A stretch of DNA of 64,000 bases. Origin: Kappaphycus alvarezii (taxonomy: Eukaryota; Rhodophyta; Florideophyceae; Gigartinales; Solieriaceae). The stretch lies in the NCBI GenBank assembly GCA_002205965.3, contig NADL03000691.1:806001-870000 (forward strand). Direction: 5' to 3'. The notes under the pieces were generated by a model. That model was not told the DNA's origin, did not search any database, and saw nothing but the letters and a program-made list of their open reading frames with translations. Made by a program: the position numbers and the translations under genes. This document shows positions 30,041 through 44,800 of this stretch, in pieces. How positions within the stretch are numbered: the stretch's first letter is position 1; each line of letters opens with the position of its first letter.

Positions 30041-33000
30041 AATATTTTAGCTCTAAAATCGTTTATTTTTTTAGTCCATAAAAAACATATTGCACGTTAT
30101 GTAATAGTTTCCAGTAAAACAGGAGATGCACGTGAAGAATTTAAAAATATTCCTCTTATGAATATTTTGTCCTCAAAAGCTGTTTTAACTGAAAGTAAGA
30201 ACTCAATAGAATTTCATCCCTGAATCCTTGAACATTAAAGTATATGAGAGTACAAAAAAAGAGGATCTCCACGCATCGCCCTTTTTAGAAAAGATTAAGG
30301 AATCTTAAAAACGGAATCAAAACAGTTCACAGGTAGCAATGTTGACTTCTAACGTGCCAAAAAGAAAAACAACAATTCTTCTACCACCTCAAGTGACACC
30401 AAATGCGATGAAAAAATCTAAACCCAGACTACTTATCACTCGGACCTCTCCATTTGGATTTTGATGTGCGAAGTAAACCCTTTCTGTGACAATCAATATA
30501 CTTTCGGAAATTTGTTCATGCGACGTAATGGAGACAATATTTCACTGCAGTGTTTGAAACACCAAAGTTACATATAAAAGGTTTGTTTCTCAAAAAAGTA
30601 TAATTTTCGAGGTCTGTAATATCTCAAAGCAATACACTCTACATATTACTCAGAAATGTTGAAGACTGGGCCAAGCTTCTACATTTGTTCAACTAGGATT
30701 CGTAAATTAACTAACAGGCTCGTATTTGACTTGGACATATGGGTGATTTGTCTATAAAATTCCAATGAAATGATCATACAGAGTTCTATATGGCGGCATT
30801 ACTAGCCAAATTCAATTCACAAAGAGCGTCATCAGAGCCACTACCCAAACTGCATACGTCCAGTTTTTGATTATTCGTTCAATAAAATAGTTTTTTTCGG
30901 CCCTTTTCATTCCAAAAACATCATACAATTATTTACACCACATTGTACCATGAAATAGTCTTGGAAACACTGCTCTCGGCAACTCATGTTTTATCCTGCT
31001 TGCGAAATAAAGTTGTTTCCTGTACGCTAGATTTCATTTTGGTATCATAGGTCTATATCCAGATAAGATCCATGCATATACAGTACTCTGCAACGGTGCA
31101 TGAAGCCTACGGTTGTATTTATCCGTCTTACAGTAAGATACATCCTGTTCCTGTAAGTTGTAATCAGAATCGTATTATTAAAGTCAGTTTTTTCTATTTA
31201 TTCCATATGTGTGTGTCGTTGCTTGGCTGACCTAAAAGCAGATGATCCTACTCATGCTGTATAAGCTTTCTAAAGTTTAGTGATATCGTCGAAGACGTTC
31301 AAAGCCACCGTAAAACTTGAAATCGGGTTCCAATACATGTACCCAATGCGCTTATCGCTAACTGTATCCCTGGGGATATTATTGAGGCATACCTAAACAT
31401 TACAGCTAAACGAAATAAAGATTTAGTAATTTCGTCAAAAATAACTCATAAACTGACAGTACCATTTGATATGGCTCAAATGTACCTGAAAAGTTGAAGT
31501 AAAAACGTTATTTTAGATCTCGGCAAAATGAATTGCCTTATGTTCAATCACATCCAAATATAAATTAAGGAGTTCAAGTTTGCAACGATGAACGTAAAAA
31601 GATATATTAAATCATGAGTTTTGCCTTAGTACTAATATTTTTTACTATCAATCGAGATGGCCGTATTGTCCGACCAAAAAAAAGCTTATGCATCAAGCAG
31701 AATCAAAAGTGAGAAGTAATTTATTTATAACAGATTGTAGTGACTGAAAAAACTGCGGTAGTATTTTGACATAAAATTATTTTCATATCTTTTCTCCAAC
31801 CCATGATAAAAATTGTTATAGGAGGGTTTCGTCCCAAACAGAATTTCCCTTTTTTCGCTTTACTGATTGATTAATAAACATCACAGAAGACTAAAGAAAT
31901 ATCAGTAAATTTTTCTCTGTGTGTAGGCTATAAGGGACAATTTTCCAGTAAGAATTTCAAGAAGGTTTACTGAGACTAGATCAATTCGATTAAGTTGCAT
32001 GGAACATCCTGTGGAGCAAACACATATTTTGGTTTCTTAATCAATCAAGCATATGTTTGGGTTCCTTAACAATGTTCTATTAAAAACTTTCGTTTGATTA
32101 GCAGTCCTATATCTACTTTTAATGTTTGTCAATAATCATAATTACTTGAGCCCTACTTCGATTTGAGGTCAAAAGGATTTTATCTTACATGACTAGGGTA
32201 TAAATACAGGAATTTGCGATGTGTGCACGTGTTTATGTTTGTGAAGATTATATGAGGAGTAGCGAGCATACCGAACGTCATTGATTCCTGGGGCCTCCGA
32301 GGGTACAAGTATCGCCGGCGGCCCTTGGCCGGACACAATTTCGGTATGTATATTTCTCTCCCACCCACCTACTCATGCTTAGAGGCATCTCAACATGTCT
32401 GTTTCTCTGTACGAAGCGAGCTTCCAGGGTGGTACCAACCAGAAGCGTATATCTTTGTTCTGAATAGAGCCAGAAAAATCGTCACTACGGAAAAATCCTA
32501 GTTCAAAGAGAAAGATACGAGCTCGGATAAGAAGGTTAAAGATTCATCATCATATATAATGTCCCTGATTAAACCTTGACTTTGCGTAACATTAAAATCT
32601 TTTCAAAAAACGAATTTTAGGTAGAAATTTACTCCTTACTGATGCAATTAGTTGAACATACTCCACGAATCCACCTCCTAGTTTTCAAAGGTTGAATATT
32701 TTTCATCTAAAACACAGAAAGGCAAATAACACATGAAAAATCAATTTCTTGTTCAGAAGATATTTTTTCAAATAGCTAAAGTATCGAAAAATGAAGCAAG
32801 TTGAGAGAAAAGCGTTCTTTTAATTAATAATTAACTGCTATAGTCAGTATACAAATATTAAACACAAACATGCCAGTAGTCAATTAAATTGATTACCTGT
32901 CTAAGTAGTAGAAATATAAAATGAAACAACACTACTTATAACAAATTAGGCAAACAAGTGAAAGGGTGACAGTATGTATGTAGTATGTACCGTCAAAGAG

Positions 33001-34634
33001 TCTGACTGGCAACGGAAGTTGTCAAAAACTCAGGTCTTGCTGAGATACCAGAAATAAAAAGCCGTCCTGAATATTTCATCACCGACAGTGTCTCAAAATT
33101 GTTATGATGAAATTTAACCAAAATTAGTACAGAAAAGAAGCGATAAGCTGCGGTTGACTCGCTTCTTCGTAAACAAGTTTGGCAATAATTTGTACACCTG
33201 TTTGAGCCATAGTTGTATTGTATACCTGACTTATACACAGTTAAATTTTAAAATGTAGTCTGTTTTCAATGCCAAAAGCGACTAAAAACAAATTTCACGT
33301 AGATAAGATGTGATTGAAACAGTAAAACCATCGTAGGTAATGAGCATAGAAGATAGTTACTAGCCAATTAATTTACAATAATCTAAACTTCTTTGTTAAA
33401 AATTGAGAGACCTCTCCGATTTAGTTTTCTCTGCAATACAGTAGTTTGCTTTTTGAATCAATGGCTTATGTAAACTTCAAGGCTTTCAGAATTCTTGTAC
33501 CTATACCGCTGGTACCATCCTGTACCAATTTTTGATGCGTCTTGCAAAAAGTTTAACATTTGGAAGATTCACTATGATTTTTAAATAAATGGCAACTAAT
33601 CGTAACATGTACAGAAAATTTAGCCTCTTAATGCTTACAGTGGGAACAAAAAACTGGCTTCATACGCAAGCCAATCAATAGCAGGACAGATAGCGGGTTA
33701 GTGGGCAATGGACCCCCAAATCTCCCTGAAAATTGTCACTTAACCTACCATCTGGATCATATGCGCTGACTTCCTAAACAATTCCCAAAGGTGATCTTTG
33801 CAAACAACATTGATTACTTTATTATTGACTACATTTTTACGAAATTATGCTGGTGGCCAATTTTCTAAGACCACATGTAGAAGATGAACGTAGATGGATG
33901 GGATAAAATATAATTACATATCCTTGCGGCAGAAGAGAGAACAGGATTTAAAATCATCACAGTGCAAAAGATCAACTCTATAAATACCAAATAATGAATA
34001 AATGGCACTCGAAGACTCATGAAAAATTGGCTTCACAAATTGAAAATTAAAAAGCTTCAGCTCGCTTCTGATAAATAAAAATATCAAAGCAGGAACATTT
34101 ATGTTAGAAAAAGCTCTCAATATACCTCTCAGGAAACTCTAGCCTCCACAGAGAATATATTATAGAAATAGAGACGTTTCGAAAGGCTGATAACAGAACA
34201 TGTACAAAATTAAGCTTTTACGTCTATAGCTTCCCCTTGATGTTTAGATTTAACAAATTTTTGATTAAAAATGCAAATTCCCCCGAAACCCCCTTCCGCT
34301 TGATCATATGATCCTCAAAGAGACAAGCACTGCAATTTTGCACGTTCTCCAAAATTTGTCCTCCTTTTTCTGTAGAACGACTGAAAATATAATCAACTGA
34401 CAAAGAAGCACCCTTCTGATCTTTTTTTGTGCATCTAGGGCTTATGGGGTTTCCGATTTAACCTTTATCGCCGGGTCTTTTCTCAAGGCGACTAATTTTA
34501 TTGGTAAATTGAATCTGTTTCAAGGATACATGTCTATATATACCTATGGAATAGGAAACATTACATTGAAAGGAATGGAATTGACGCTGATGTGACGGCC
34601 TAAATCAAATTTACAAAAAAAAACAATTTTGTTT
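30041..34634. other. AT-rich, no supported gene
   Basis: Two short minus frames occur (32368-32180 and 33238-32993). The first overlaps a small GC-richer island near 32290 (GGGCCTCCGAGGG). Neither shows a motif. Otherwise stops are dense in all frames. Confidence 0.45.
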
Positions 34635-34823
34635 TCAACATATCTTATTATAGTTATAATTTACATTTCGAGGCCTATTTTTTGAAATGGGAATCTCATC
34701 CCGAGGGGTCGGATGCTCTCCCGAGCACTGGTCTCTTCGGCATGGGAGATCCTGCATGTCTACTGATAGCTTATAGTTAACTACGTATGCAACTTTCAGC
34801 GAATCGTCTGGCACGATAGCCAT
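34635..34823 (-). CDS. Hypothetical exon-like ORF in a GC-richer island
   Basis: ATG start (34823) in a fair context (GAGACATGG). The product MAIVPDDSLKVAYVVNYKLS then CRRDQCSGEHPTPRDEIPIS has coding composition, unlike the flanks. After about codon 50 it runs into AT-rich sequence (NVNYNYNKIC), so an exon end near 34665 is plausible. No family recognised. Confidence 0.35.
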   Translation of the reverse strand: MAIVPDDSLKVAYVVNYKLSVDMQDLPCRRDQCSGEHPTPRDEIPISKNRPRNVNYNYNKIC

Positions 34824-37800
34824 GTCTCTTGGTTGGTAGAGATCTCCGAATAAGCGAAAGGCATCTCGCTATTGAGTTCCATTTTAACGAGGAAAAAATA
34901 TCAGGCAAGAGATTTGGGCAACTTGCGCTGTCGGCTACAACTGCTACTCTGATTTAACTACTGTGAGCACGTTGGCCCGTTCCTGTATCAGAATGAGAAC
35001 CCTAAAACTTCTTATAAGCTTGAACTAAGTCCAAGCAGATAACCTACGAAAATATGAAGGGTTTATAGCTGGATTATTTGGTGAACACGGGCTCGTTCCG
35101 ACTCAAGACTTCACGCTCAGATGGTGAAATCCTGATGCCTTCTTTCAAATTAAGGAATAAATGTTTAGTTTTTTTACTATTGGCAGATATGTTGAGTGTA
35201 TACTAAAATCTTTTAGACAACTAAAATTATAATCAGAGAGGTGACCCGAGTGATCACCAGACAAGCCTTGGGATTTTATGAAATATGGTGAACATGTAAT
35301 TTTGAGCGCAAATGTTGGTATAGTTATCCCGTACTGAAGTCTCAACATCTTCTAAGTTGAATTAAGAATAACAATCATGGGAGACTTAAACGATCCCTCT
35401 GGTGACTAAATGATTATCAGTACGATAGTGCGACTGGCGTTTAGAATATAATTTTTATAGTTCAGTGAGGATAGGCGCCAATTTTCGAGATAGGGACGCA
35501 GTGAATAAGTAGTGTAGTGTAACCAGCATTACAGGTTTTGTGTATTTACCAACACCCAAATATTCTAAAATTCTTGTGGCGATCCTATGTGCATGAATTC
35601 ATTTCCAAAGTACTCTTGATAATACTACCATTTTGTTTTAAGAATGAATCTGTTGAAAATTTCATCTAAAACGATATTGATTACTTTAAATTATCAGAAA
35701 AAAAGAAAAAACAAATCAAAGATCATGTAAAAAAATACTTCGAAAATATACATTAATGATCGAAAAGAAGTAGGAAAAAGTTGATGAAAATGAGAGTACT
35801 TTCGAAGTGCTTCAAAACTAAAAATAGTTGTTCTTCGAGAGCATACTAGGATTAGCTGTGTGCTGGAAAACATGATAAATCTTGGAGCAAAGTAGTGAGA
35901 ACAAAAGTGAAAAATGGTGCAGTACCAACATATTCAGCATGCTGAAAGTTCATAAAAAAGTGTACATTAATCTGCAAAAGTAAATCTGAACGAATTAGAA
36001 CTCAACTACGACATATTACTAAGCAAGTAATTATATTTGCGGTAATGGATATTCAAAATAATTCCGATGAATACCTAGTCCAACATTATTCGACATTGCT
36101 TAGATTTATGTTAAACGAGAAGATAACATGTCCCGAAATTATAAGAATGTAATGACTAGGGACAACTCTATCCAAGCCTTTTACTGAAACCTTATTTTTT
36201 TTCCAGTTTAGAATCATCCGAACTCGATGAACAGATGAATGACTCATTAAGAACATTGTACTGCTGATAAACAACTTCATGGTTGTATTTAGCACAAACA
36301 CGAATAGAAAAATCAGGAAAAAACAATAACGCATCCGTTATATGCTCTTAATAGTTTGAAAAGAAATTTTAGCTCGTTTTGCGTAGTTTTTGCGTATTTT
36401 TTTCATTGAATCTTTTCTGAATAGATTATGTTGAGAACAAAGCTGCACCATTCTTTAAACAAAATAAACTTAGAAATAATAAAATAAAAAAAATATGATA
36501 AAATAGTGGCCGCATCGACCATTAACAGTTTAAATATACTTTAACACTTACTTATAGATTTGAAATATGTGTAGAAAATTATATTTCATTCCAGAAGAGC
36601 GGCGATTTTCAAAAACTTCAACTTTTAGTCTCAACGATACACTTATATTGCCTGTGTTGAGTGTATAATCTGCTAAAAATTTTGAGAATTTCGAAAAATA
36701 ACCATGATTATTCCCTCTTTTTTCTATAATATTGAAGTTGGATTAAAATATTTAAGTATCATCTAATAGTTCGAATCCATGCTTTTAATTATTGATAAAT
36801 ATGGAAAATTCTATTTTTCGTATATATTATAAATATGGATAGATAAAGGGCAACTTGTTGGAGAGTCAAGCCAAACATGTTTTCAGTATTTAATTGATGT
36901 AATCTGCATACTTTTTTAACGTCTGGATATTCTACTGATATTTTAAGGCATTGGATAAATTTCAATAGATTCAAGTCACTATGGAAAATAAAGGGGTGAA
37001 CAAATAACATATATTTTCGAGAAAAGTATGAACTTTACTTAACTCTATTATTCCATTTAAATCTATGTTAATAATATAATATATAAAGTACAGAGGAGTT
37101 TTTTCTAGGCAAGAGAAACATCAGCGGACTTTAGATAATTTTACACAATATGCGCTGAGAAATAAATACGAAAATATTTTTGTTACAAATAAAATATAAT
37201 TTAAAACTTCTATAAATGGCTAATAAAATGTGCTTTAAACCCTTGAAAGTCTATAATACATAGATAATGAGCAATATTGCTATGTCGAAGTTTTAAGTTT
37301 GAATAATGTTCTTAGAACAGATAAGAACAGATATGCAAGGATCAGAACAGAAACATAATAATTTTATAATATTTTGTCGAATAGAAGTAAGGTTCTTCAC
37401 TTGAGAAGAATTCAAACCCTCTTAAAGAGCTCAACGAATATTCTACTAAATATCTGAAATTATCACAGTATCAACTGCATCATGTAACCCACAAATTTTA
37501 CCTACGAAAGACAATTAATGGGATTTCAATACTTTATTATTCTAATAAGTATCATAATATAAGAAATACAGCGTTAAAGATTTATCGATGAAAAGTTTAG
37601 TGGAAATTCCGCAATCCAAATTAGTTACAACATCGAAAAAAGGCCCGAGTAAATGTATGAACTGAGTTGAAATAACAAGCCCAAACTACCAAACTATTTA
37701 AATAAATAGTCTTTAATCACAATTACAGATGCAAATAAATGCCTTTGGGATGCTTTTGAGGATTGTGAGGCACGTTTATCAAATCTTAAATCCATAATTA

Positions 37801-40578
37801 TACTTCTGAGTCAAAAATGATGAAACCCACATGCGCGAATCCTGTTTCACTGATACCAATTCAGAAAGGACAAAAACGTAGTTGGCTCAAGTCATACTTT
37901 TGCGTACCCTGTTGTAGAGGTAACTCTACATTTATTACTAAGATCTATCTCTCATAGGGGTAGAAACAAAATAAAAGGTCAGTTGTCATAAAAACATTCC
38001 TATTTCAGATAGAAGGGCCCAAGTTCCGTTAGGATCAGAAATATACGAAAATAATTTCGTCAAATTGTAAGGGAATCAACTTTGATCAGGAAAGTGTAAA
38101 TTTCCCCTGAATGCTTCTTTGAACAAAAAAGTGAACTAAACAGCTTAGTTATGACGTTAAAAAAAATTTTGAACGGTGAAATGGAAAAATCTGAACTACA
38201 TACACATATTAAGTAGCAGTAATAATATTTCGTGCGTGGGTAAACTGTTTCCGACATAGATCATCTTATCTTGTCTTGAAACCATTGTCAAGTACAGCGC
38301 TGTGAATATCTTTTTTGGTATATATCTTTGAATCCACTAATTCAAAAAACGCTCTGGACCTCCTAGTAATAGATATAATAACATAGAAATGAATAAAACG
38401 AATTTTTTATTTTTTTGTTTACAACTCCTTGTTGTTCCAAATATTGTATCTAGTCTTCAAAATTTTAAATCGGAATAAGGTTTATTTCTAGCTTTATTGA
38501 AACACAATTGGATTGAAAACACCCCCCACAAAAATTAATTGACAGTAATTTGAATTGATATAGGAGATATCGAATCTTAAATGATGTTGATAGAAGATAT
38601 GCGATAATAAATACCAGAATTGGATGAAAATCACAGTAAATACACAGGTCGTTTTACCGCAGGAGTAAAAATTAAATGAGAGACTGTATTCAATACAGTA
38701 AAGGTTCAAATTGAATAATATTTCTCGACTAGTTTGCTTCTAGAGTTTCGCATATCACCTGAATAGATTCGCATTTAGAGATCAGAAAGTGAATATAAAG
38801 AAGTAATCTCTAGGTTGGACCATAATAATACCATGCAGATCGAAATTGGTACCTAAGCGACGTTTTTAAAATACGTAGCATGTCCAGTTTTGTTACAAGA
38901 TAGATGTGCACTTACATAAAACCTTCATATTTATGAGAGAAAATCTATGGAAAAGATTATCTAAAACATTTTAAAATGTTCAGGCGTACCATTAATAAAT
39001 GCCATCTATAAGGCACTAATCGATGAACATGCATGAATAATCTATATTGTGGCGAAAATACTGTTGCAATAGAGAACTGCGAAAAGTAGATTTTAAATTT
39101 TTTTTAGGGTGACTCGTTGACTAAGGACCCTTTCTTGATCCTTAAAAAGATATCAACGCGTTTTATGGTACTTTTTTTAGTGAAAAATTGCTAAATTATA
39201 TCGCAACAAATTACGTACATCGACATTCCCTAAGTATGTCATGCTAAATGTTTTTTCATATTATAGTGAGCAGATGAGTACTCCATTCTCATTGCCCCTC
39301 TTTCAAAAATATTAGTAACATACAAAAATCATATGAATTCTGTCGATTCTAGACAAAATGAAATTATAGTTATTAACTTCAGCAAATTTACAAGCCTTTT
39401 TTACGTGAAAAAAACATAAATCATACATCGAGCAAATAAATCAAGTTGTGTCCATGAAGACTATATTTTAATGGTAGTTTCAGTCTCTGTAGATATTCGC
39501 CAGGTAATGTGTTTTTTTGAAATTTTATATCAACTTAGACTTATAACCGCCAATAGATCGCTACAAAGTATATGAAACTTAGTAAGAAGTTATAATTATG
39601 TACAATGATATGCATTCTCGTCGGATTTTTCTACTGTTGTCAAAATACTCTAAAACAGTTTTCTGTTAGTGCATATCGGGGAGTTTTGGATGTTGAAATA
39701 GGTCCCGTTTACACCACTAATTGTTAAGTGCTGAGTATAAATTCAGTCTTTAGCAATTTGGATGAAGAAGAAGCAAAACATTCCAAACATTTGATAAAGA
39801 AACAAAAGAGAAGTTAATAAATGAATAACATAGTCATTGAATTTGCTTTTACGGTATTTTGTGGTAAAATATTTCTGCTGGAACGCATGCAAATACAAAA
39901 CGGGAAAGTATTGCATCGTACGAAACTATACATTTCTACTGATGAAATAAGAATAAATTAATCTATTGTGTCAGTAATCTGCATGATGTTCTGAAAGAAG
40001 GAACGCAAAAGATACGAAGAGAAAAATTATCAGAAAGAAAAAATTAAAAAGGAATAAATGGTAGAAAAAACGCTGCATGATCCATTTACTTTTGTGGAGA
40101 AATATCGCTACAGTATTAAATTGTCTTCCGAAAGCCTTATTTCTGATTAAATATCTTAGAATATCTCAAATATCCTAGCTATCATCCTTCCAGAATCCAT
40201 ATTTATATGGATTACAACCAATTACTATACATTCAGCAAGAGATGAGTTGAAAATATAGATTAAAAGCAGAATAAAACGTGAATATATCATGTGTGCTCA
40301 GTACCGGCATTCAACAGGTAAGCGCTAACGCAAATTAGACCTACGAAGCTTTCTTAAAAGGTAAGGGAACAATATAAATCTCAATTAAAAGACTTCAAGG
40401 ATACTTCGAGGTGATTACTGACGTACATTTGAGTGCAAGTGGGATCGAACCTACTTTTTGACAAAAATAAATACTTGACAAGCAATCTTATATCAGGAAC
40501 GTATTTCTTCCTAGATTCAAAAAACTGATGATGGTGGCGGAGCATAAATTAGGTTATGAACTATGTTTCAATTTGATC
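34824..40578. other. AT-rich, no gene
   Basis: The longest frames are 62 to 82 codons and look random. No repeat, tRNA or transposon similarity was seen. Confidence 0.5.
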
Positions 40579-40785
40579 TTAACAAGCTCGTTTCGCTCCA
40601 TCAGTATCTAGATCAACTGGAGGCTCGATCAAGTTTCGTTCAACGCGATTCTGCACTACGCTCGTGACTGGAAGCATCGCTCCTGCGACACGATAAGTTG
40701 GCTGAGATCCGGATGATTTTTCCAAGCTGCGTTGAAGTAAAGAGGATTCACGAAATATATACATTTCGCACATAAATATTAACAA
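40579..40785 (-). CDS. Hypothetical exon-like ORF
   Basis: The minus frame gives SLEKSSGSQPTYRVAGAMLP, VTSVVQNRVERNLIEPPVDL and ends DTDGAKRAC at 40579. Composition is coding-like and GC-richer than surroundings. The first 15 residues (MLIFMCEMYIF) look non-coding. No family recognised; it could be a remnant of a transposon ORF. Confidence 0.3.
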   Translation of the reverse strand: MLIFMCEMYIFRESSLLQRSLEKSSGSQPTYRVAGAMLPVTSVVQNRVERNLIEPPVDLDTDGAKRAC

Positions 40786-43700
40786 TATAATTCAGGAATT
40801 CGATAATTCAAATTGTGTCATGATTACTTCCGGAATAACTGAAACAGGAAATCTGAAGCCCTTTTTCGAAATCAAAATCTCGTATATTTCATCCTATACT
40901 CTTTTGTATAAAAACACAAAATTGTAAGCTGTTTTGCTATTTACTGTATATGCCGATGAAACGTTTTACAAAAAATACTTCTCCAGGTTTTAGAAAGTCC
41001 AGAGTTTATTACGGAGCTATTAAGTCCTATATTTCTGCTTAATATCTCCTTAAATCCTAACAAATATTTTAGCAGACTGCTCCTCTGTTAACCAATCTGA
41101 ATAAATTGGATAAAAACATTTATATGAATGTTTTTTTGGGAGTGGTAAGGCCTTCTGAAATCTCAAAGAGCTGTAAATTTGGAATTAGCTTTGTTTTTTC
41201 TAAACCAGAAAGACCCCGTTCTCGCTTATGATTTTGCATCATTTGCTGTTCTTCGTTAGGGCTACAAAAGAGTGAAAGTAAGACTCAAATATTTCATAGA
41301 ATGTTTAAATCAGAGAAATCATCATTTAACTCTGATTGATCTTTAGGGTAGAAACATTTACTTCATTTACGTATCCTTAAAAGAAGATCTATGGTTTATC
41401 CCGTAGGCATTTCAGACTGTTTTTACTGACGTAGAACTGCTAAAGATATTTTCATAATCTTGAATTTAGCTGGATAAAAATACGTTTACAGATAACACTT
41501 GGTAGTTTTAAACTATTCCTGATCTGAAGTAAAGACCTTTACAGATGCCTTGGCAAGATTTATTTCATTTTCAGAAGAGAAAGCGAAACTGCTGTGAATC
41601 AAAAAAAACCTTTGCATTTATTTAGATCAATGATCCCTCAGCAATATGAGTAACAGTTTTTTTCATCAGCGGTGGAAGCACTGGATTAAACAGTACGAAT
41701 TTATAAGCAAAATTAGAGAAACAAGGAACGCAATAACATGGCTACTACTAGAAATAATATTTTGCAGCACTTTTACAACGGCGTTTTTCTCATTCTTAGA
41801 AATAATAGTTCGTGGTACTTTTTCATAAGCATTTTCGCATTCCTAGACAGTGAGCTTCAGATACATCAAGTATTTTTGTCCTCATTTGAGGTCGAGGGAG
41901 CATTTAAGACTTGAAATTATTTTTATATACTAAACACTTCATTGAAAACATAGTACCTGGGATGTTCACAAAAACTTTGAACGCTACAAAAAGTTCCATC
42001 ACTACAAGTAAATTAAGCATTAGTGTCCAGAGCTAATCTATTTTCGTATCTCTGACCGCAAATGTGAGCAAGTATCCACTTTTTTACTGTACAGATTCCC
42101 ACAAACCAAAGAGGGCTTCAAAGAATTATGACGGCTGTATCTCGTTAAACTACCCTTTACGAAATAAAAATCACAGAAAATGCTCGTAAATAGACTCCAG
42201 ATTTCCTTGCGAATTTATGGAAGAAAATTTTTAACTAGATTCAGGCTTTCTACATATAGAAAAGTGTTAAAATCTGTAATTTTTCTGGTGGTAGAAGGAG
42301 ACAAGGGCTGTCAAAAGAATAAATAATTTTTGGCAAGAATCTTAGGGATGTAAAGTTAGTGAAGTAACTTCTTTAAAAATTAATATAACAATTCTTGCTT
42401 TGTGCGAATCTCTTTAGTGGAGAATTTGATGGGGATTGAAACCACAGAACTAAAGGGTGAGCCTGGAATTACGTCCTTTAAAAATAATAAGTGAGTAAGC
42501 TCGTCCACTTTTAAGTATATTGAAAATTGATTTAAATGTGCCTCATAAATAACTCTCAAAAATACTTCATACGGTGATACAATTGATAGTAGTACAATGA
42601 ATATAATGAATGAAGATCTAAATTGCATTTATCACTATGAAAACACCTAATAAACCTTGAAATCACATAATTTCGACTTATTCTGTACTATAAATACAAC
42701 TTCAAAGCTCTAGTAGTTCATGATAAATATTTGGGATATAATTTGGAGACATTTTGGCAGTAAAATATCACCACCAAATTTCCTTTCCCATAACATGGTA
42801 TGTTTTTACTTAATTCTTCACCACCGAATTAATTATCAGGACTGTAAAATGATCACTTCCGTTAGGCTTGATTCTTGGTCAAGTTTGAGTGGTGATGTGT
42901 CATTTCTCGGTTTACATTAGCTTTACTTTATGCTGATAAATCGTTCTTTTGTATTTCTTGGAATTGCGGGAGTTTTTCTTCAGATGGGTTTGCCTCTTTG
43001 GTTAAAGAATCGCCCTACTGTACGTATTCTTGTAACAAACTTGGGAAATTGATAAAAACACTCATGTGAGAATGTGATGTAATGTCCCCAAACAAAAATC
43101 TGCCTCAAAGTCTTAACAAATTGCTCATTACTAACGAAAGACGCTTCCGAATTGCGCAGATATGGAAAGCGATGTGTGGAACCGTTTCAACTATTGTAAC
43201 TAAATCACTCATTCCATATAGTGTACCTAATTACTTTACATTACCACTATTCATTCATGTTTTCGGAGTGTGGTTTATTTGGAACATTTTGCAAAAATTC
43301 TTTTGTCCATGTACCATGCTTCAGAGGAATTTATTCGATTATAGCCTTGCTTAGAGGAAGTACCCAAAGTATTCTCTATATTATAGAGCAATAATTAAGA
43401 AACAACCCTTCGTACTTTGGATGCACAGCTCGAAAACTATAACGATTCATGGACAGCAACAAATTTCTTTCTGTATAGGAGGCGTCTATCGAACTAAGAA
43501 AAAAACCAAGAAAACTTTACTCATTGCATAGAAATTCAGCAAATAATCAAAAAAACATGTGAATAAACAAAAAGATATCTAATTAGCCTCTGAAACAATT
43601 CATTATAAAAGACCTGGGATGAATTCAACACTTCAGTTCTTAAGACACAATGTTACAGTAGATACTCGTTAAAATATTCAGATACTTTCAAAAATCATCC

Positions 43701-43799
43701 TAGTTAAGGATATTCTGGGATAATATTTCCTTCTCCAATTTATTTCTGTAAATTAAACAATTTGAGAAACACATAACACTTTATCAAAGCAAATAGCTA
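40786..43799. other. AT-rich, no firm gene
   Basis: A plus ORF at 43082-43354 (MSPNKNLPQSLNKLLITNER, 90 residues, with a hydrophobic segment FIHVFGVWFIWNIL) is the only frame worth noting; it may be chance. Confidence 0.35.
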
Positions 43800-43850
43800 A
43801 CAGCAACAGGGATAACTAAATAAGTACGCATTACAGCAACAGGGATAACT
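43800..43850. repeat. 18-bp direct repeat, two copies
   Basis: ACAGCAACAGGGATAACT occurs at 43800-43817 and exactly again at 43833-43850. It lies just outside the retroelement fragment at 43859-44350. Confidence 0.85.
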
Positions 43851-43858
43851 TATGCAGC

Positions 43859-44350
43859 TTACTTGCTCCAGTAGTTGGGATTGATTTGAACCTTCGTGTT
43901 GACGTTTGCTCGAGACAGAACTGGTGAAGGCAGGGTTAAAAATGCTTGATTCACTCGAATCTCCGGATGCTGCTGTACAGCGGCTATGGGCGCGGGGCGC
44001 TTCTTCCGGGGATGGTACCTCAAAGGGGTGTAGTGTGACAGCTTCCGTTTGGTGCCAACCTTACTTGTCTTGAGTGCACGTACGCTGCCAGCAATGGCCG
44101 GCCTGGGGAGGCACACGGGAGAAGATGTTCCAGCGAGAGGGCAGGTGAGCTGTGGACCGAGACATAATGACCGGGAGTAATGGATGGTGGAATTGGATGA
44201 GTGATCGGCGTGTCTCCCCAGACGCTGAGATCCTTGTCCGGTTCCATTCGTTCCATCATGCGTACGCTTGGGTAAACTCTTTAGATTTGGTGTGTTCGCG
44301 TCGCAAGAGTTGTAAGGAGAGTAGCGCGGTCATACGCCCGTGACCATGCG
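43859..44350 (-). pseudogene. Retroelement-associated ORF relic
   Basis: Reading down from 44350 on the minus strand: YDRATLLTTLATRTHQI, one stop, then RMMERMEPDKDLSVWGDTPI, ITPGHYVSVHSSPALSLEHL, a frame change, and a basic C-terminus SVRALKTSKVGTKRKLSHYT, RYHPRKKRPAPIA, ending NPNYWSK at 43859. It lies downstream of the TATA-bearing repeat at 44460-44800, the same repeat that precedes the gag-like ORF at 362-1235, but the proteins do not resemble each other. Confidence 0.45.
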
Positions 44351-44459
44351 TGATGATCCTCTGACCAGAACCAAATCAAACTTCCACCAGTTGCTGCGTT
44401 TGCGCTTGAAATCAGAATTCCATAAATAACGAATCATAAATAAACATAACATAAATCAA

Positions 44460-44800
44460 GAACAAAAGACGGCTTGTGATTGGGCCATGAAGGATGAGTG
44501 GAGGGAGGGAGGCGGGAGAACAAGCGACGACTTGAGGGACCAGAAGTTGTGCCAAAGGTTTCCAAGTTGTCGGTTATATAGACCTGTCCGACGGGTTCTG
44601 ATCGCACATCAAGTCCTTGAGCAACGGTAAGCTGCCAACGTGGCCATATCTCGAGTGGCTTACAGTCCGGCGGATGCAAATGCAACGAGATGCAGACGTG
44701 ACAGCGTGACTTGCTTCCAGTTGTGGATCACAGCCACGTCGAAGCCCCTTTATCATATTCACCCATCATTTTCCAATCATTCCACCAAAGCCTTCATAAA
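44460..44800 (-). mobile_element. 5' terminal/promoter region of retroelement, copy 2
   Basis: Second copy of the repeat at 1290-1620, on the same strand, with a TATATAA box at 44580-44574. Shared blocks include AAGTCGTCGCTTGTTCT, GAAGCAAGTCAC, and ATTGGAAAATGATGGGTGAA. Divergence is high between the blocks. Confidence 0.5.

Noticed and set aside
40425-40510. tRNA-like stretch on the minus strand (GGTTCGATCCCA and an Asp-like anticodon loop TTGTCAA)
   Set aside because: The T-stem and D-arm do not pair and the variable region would be about 16 bases; no acceptor stem forms.
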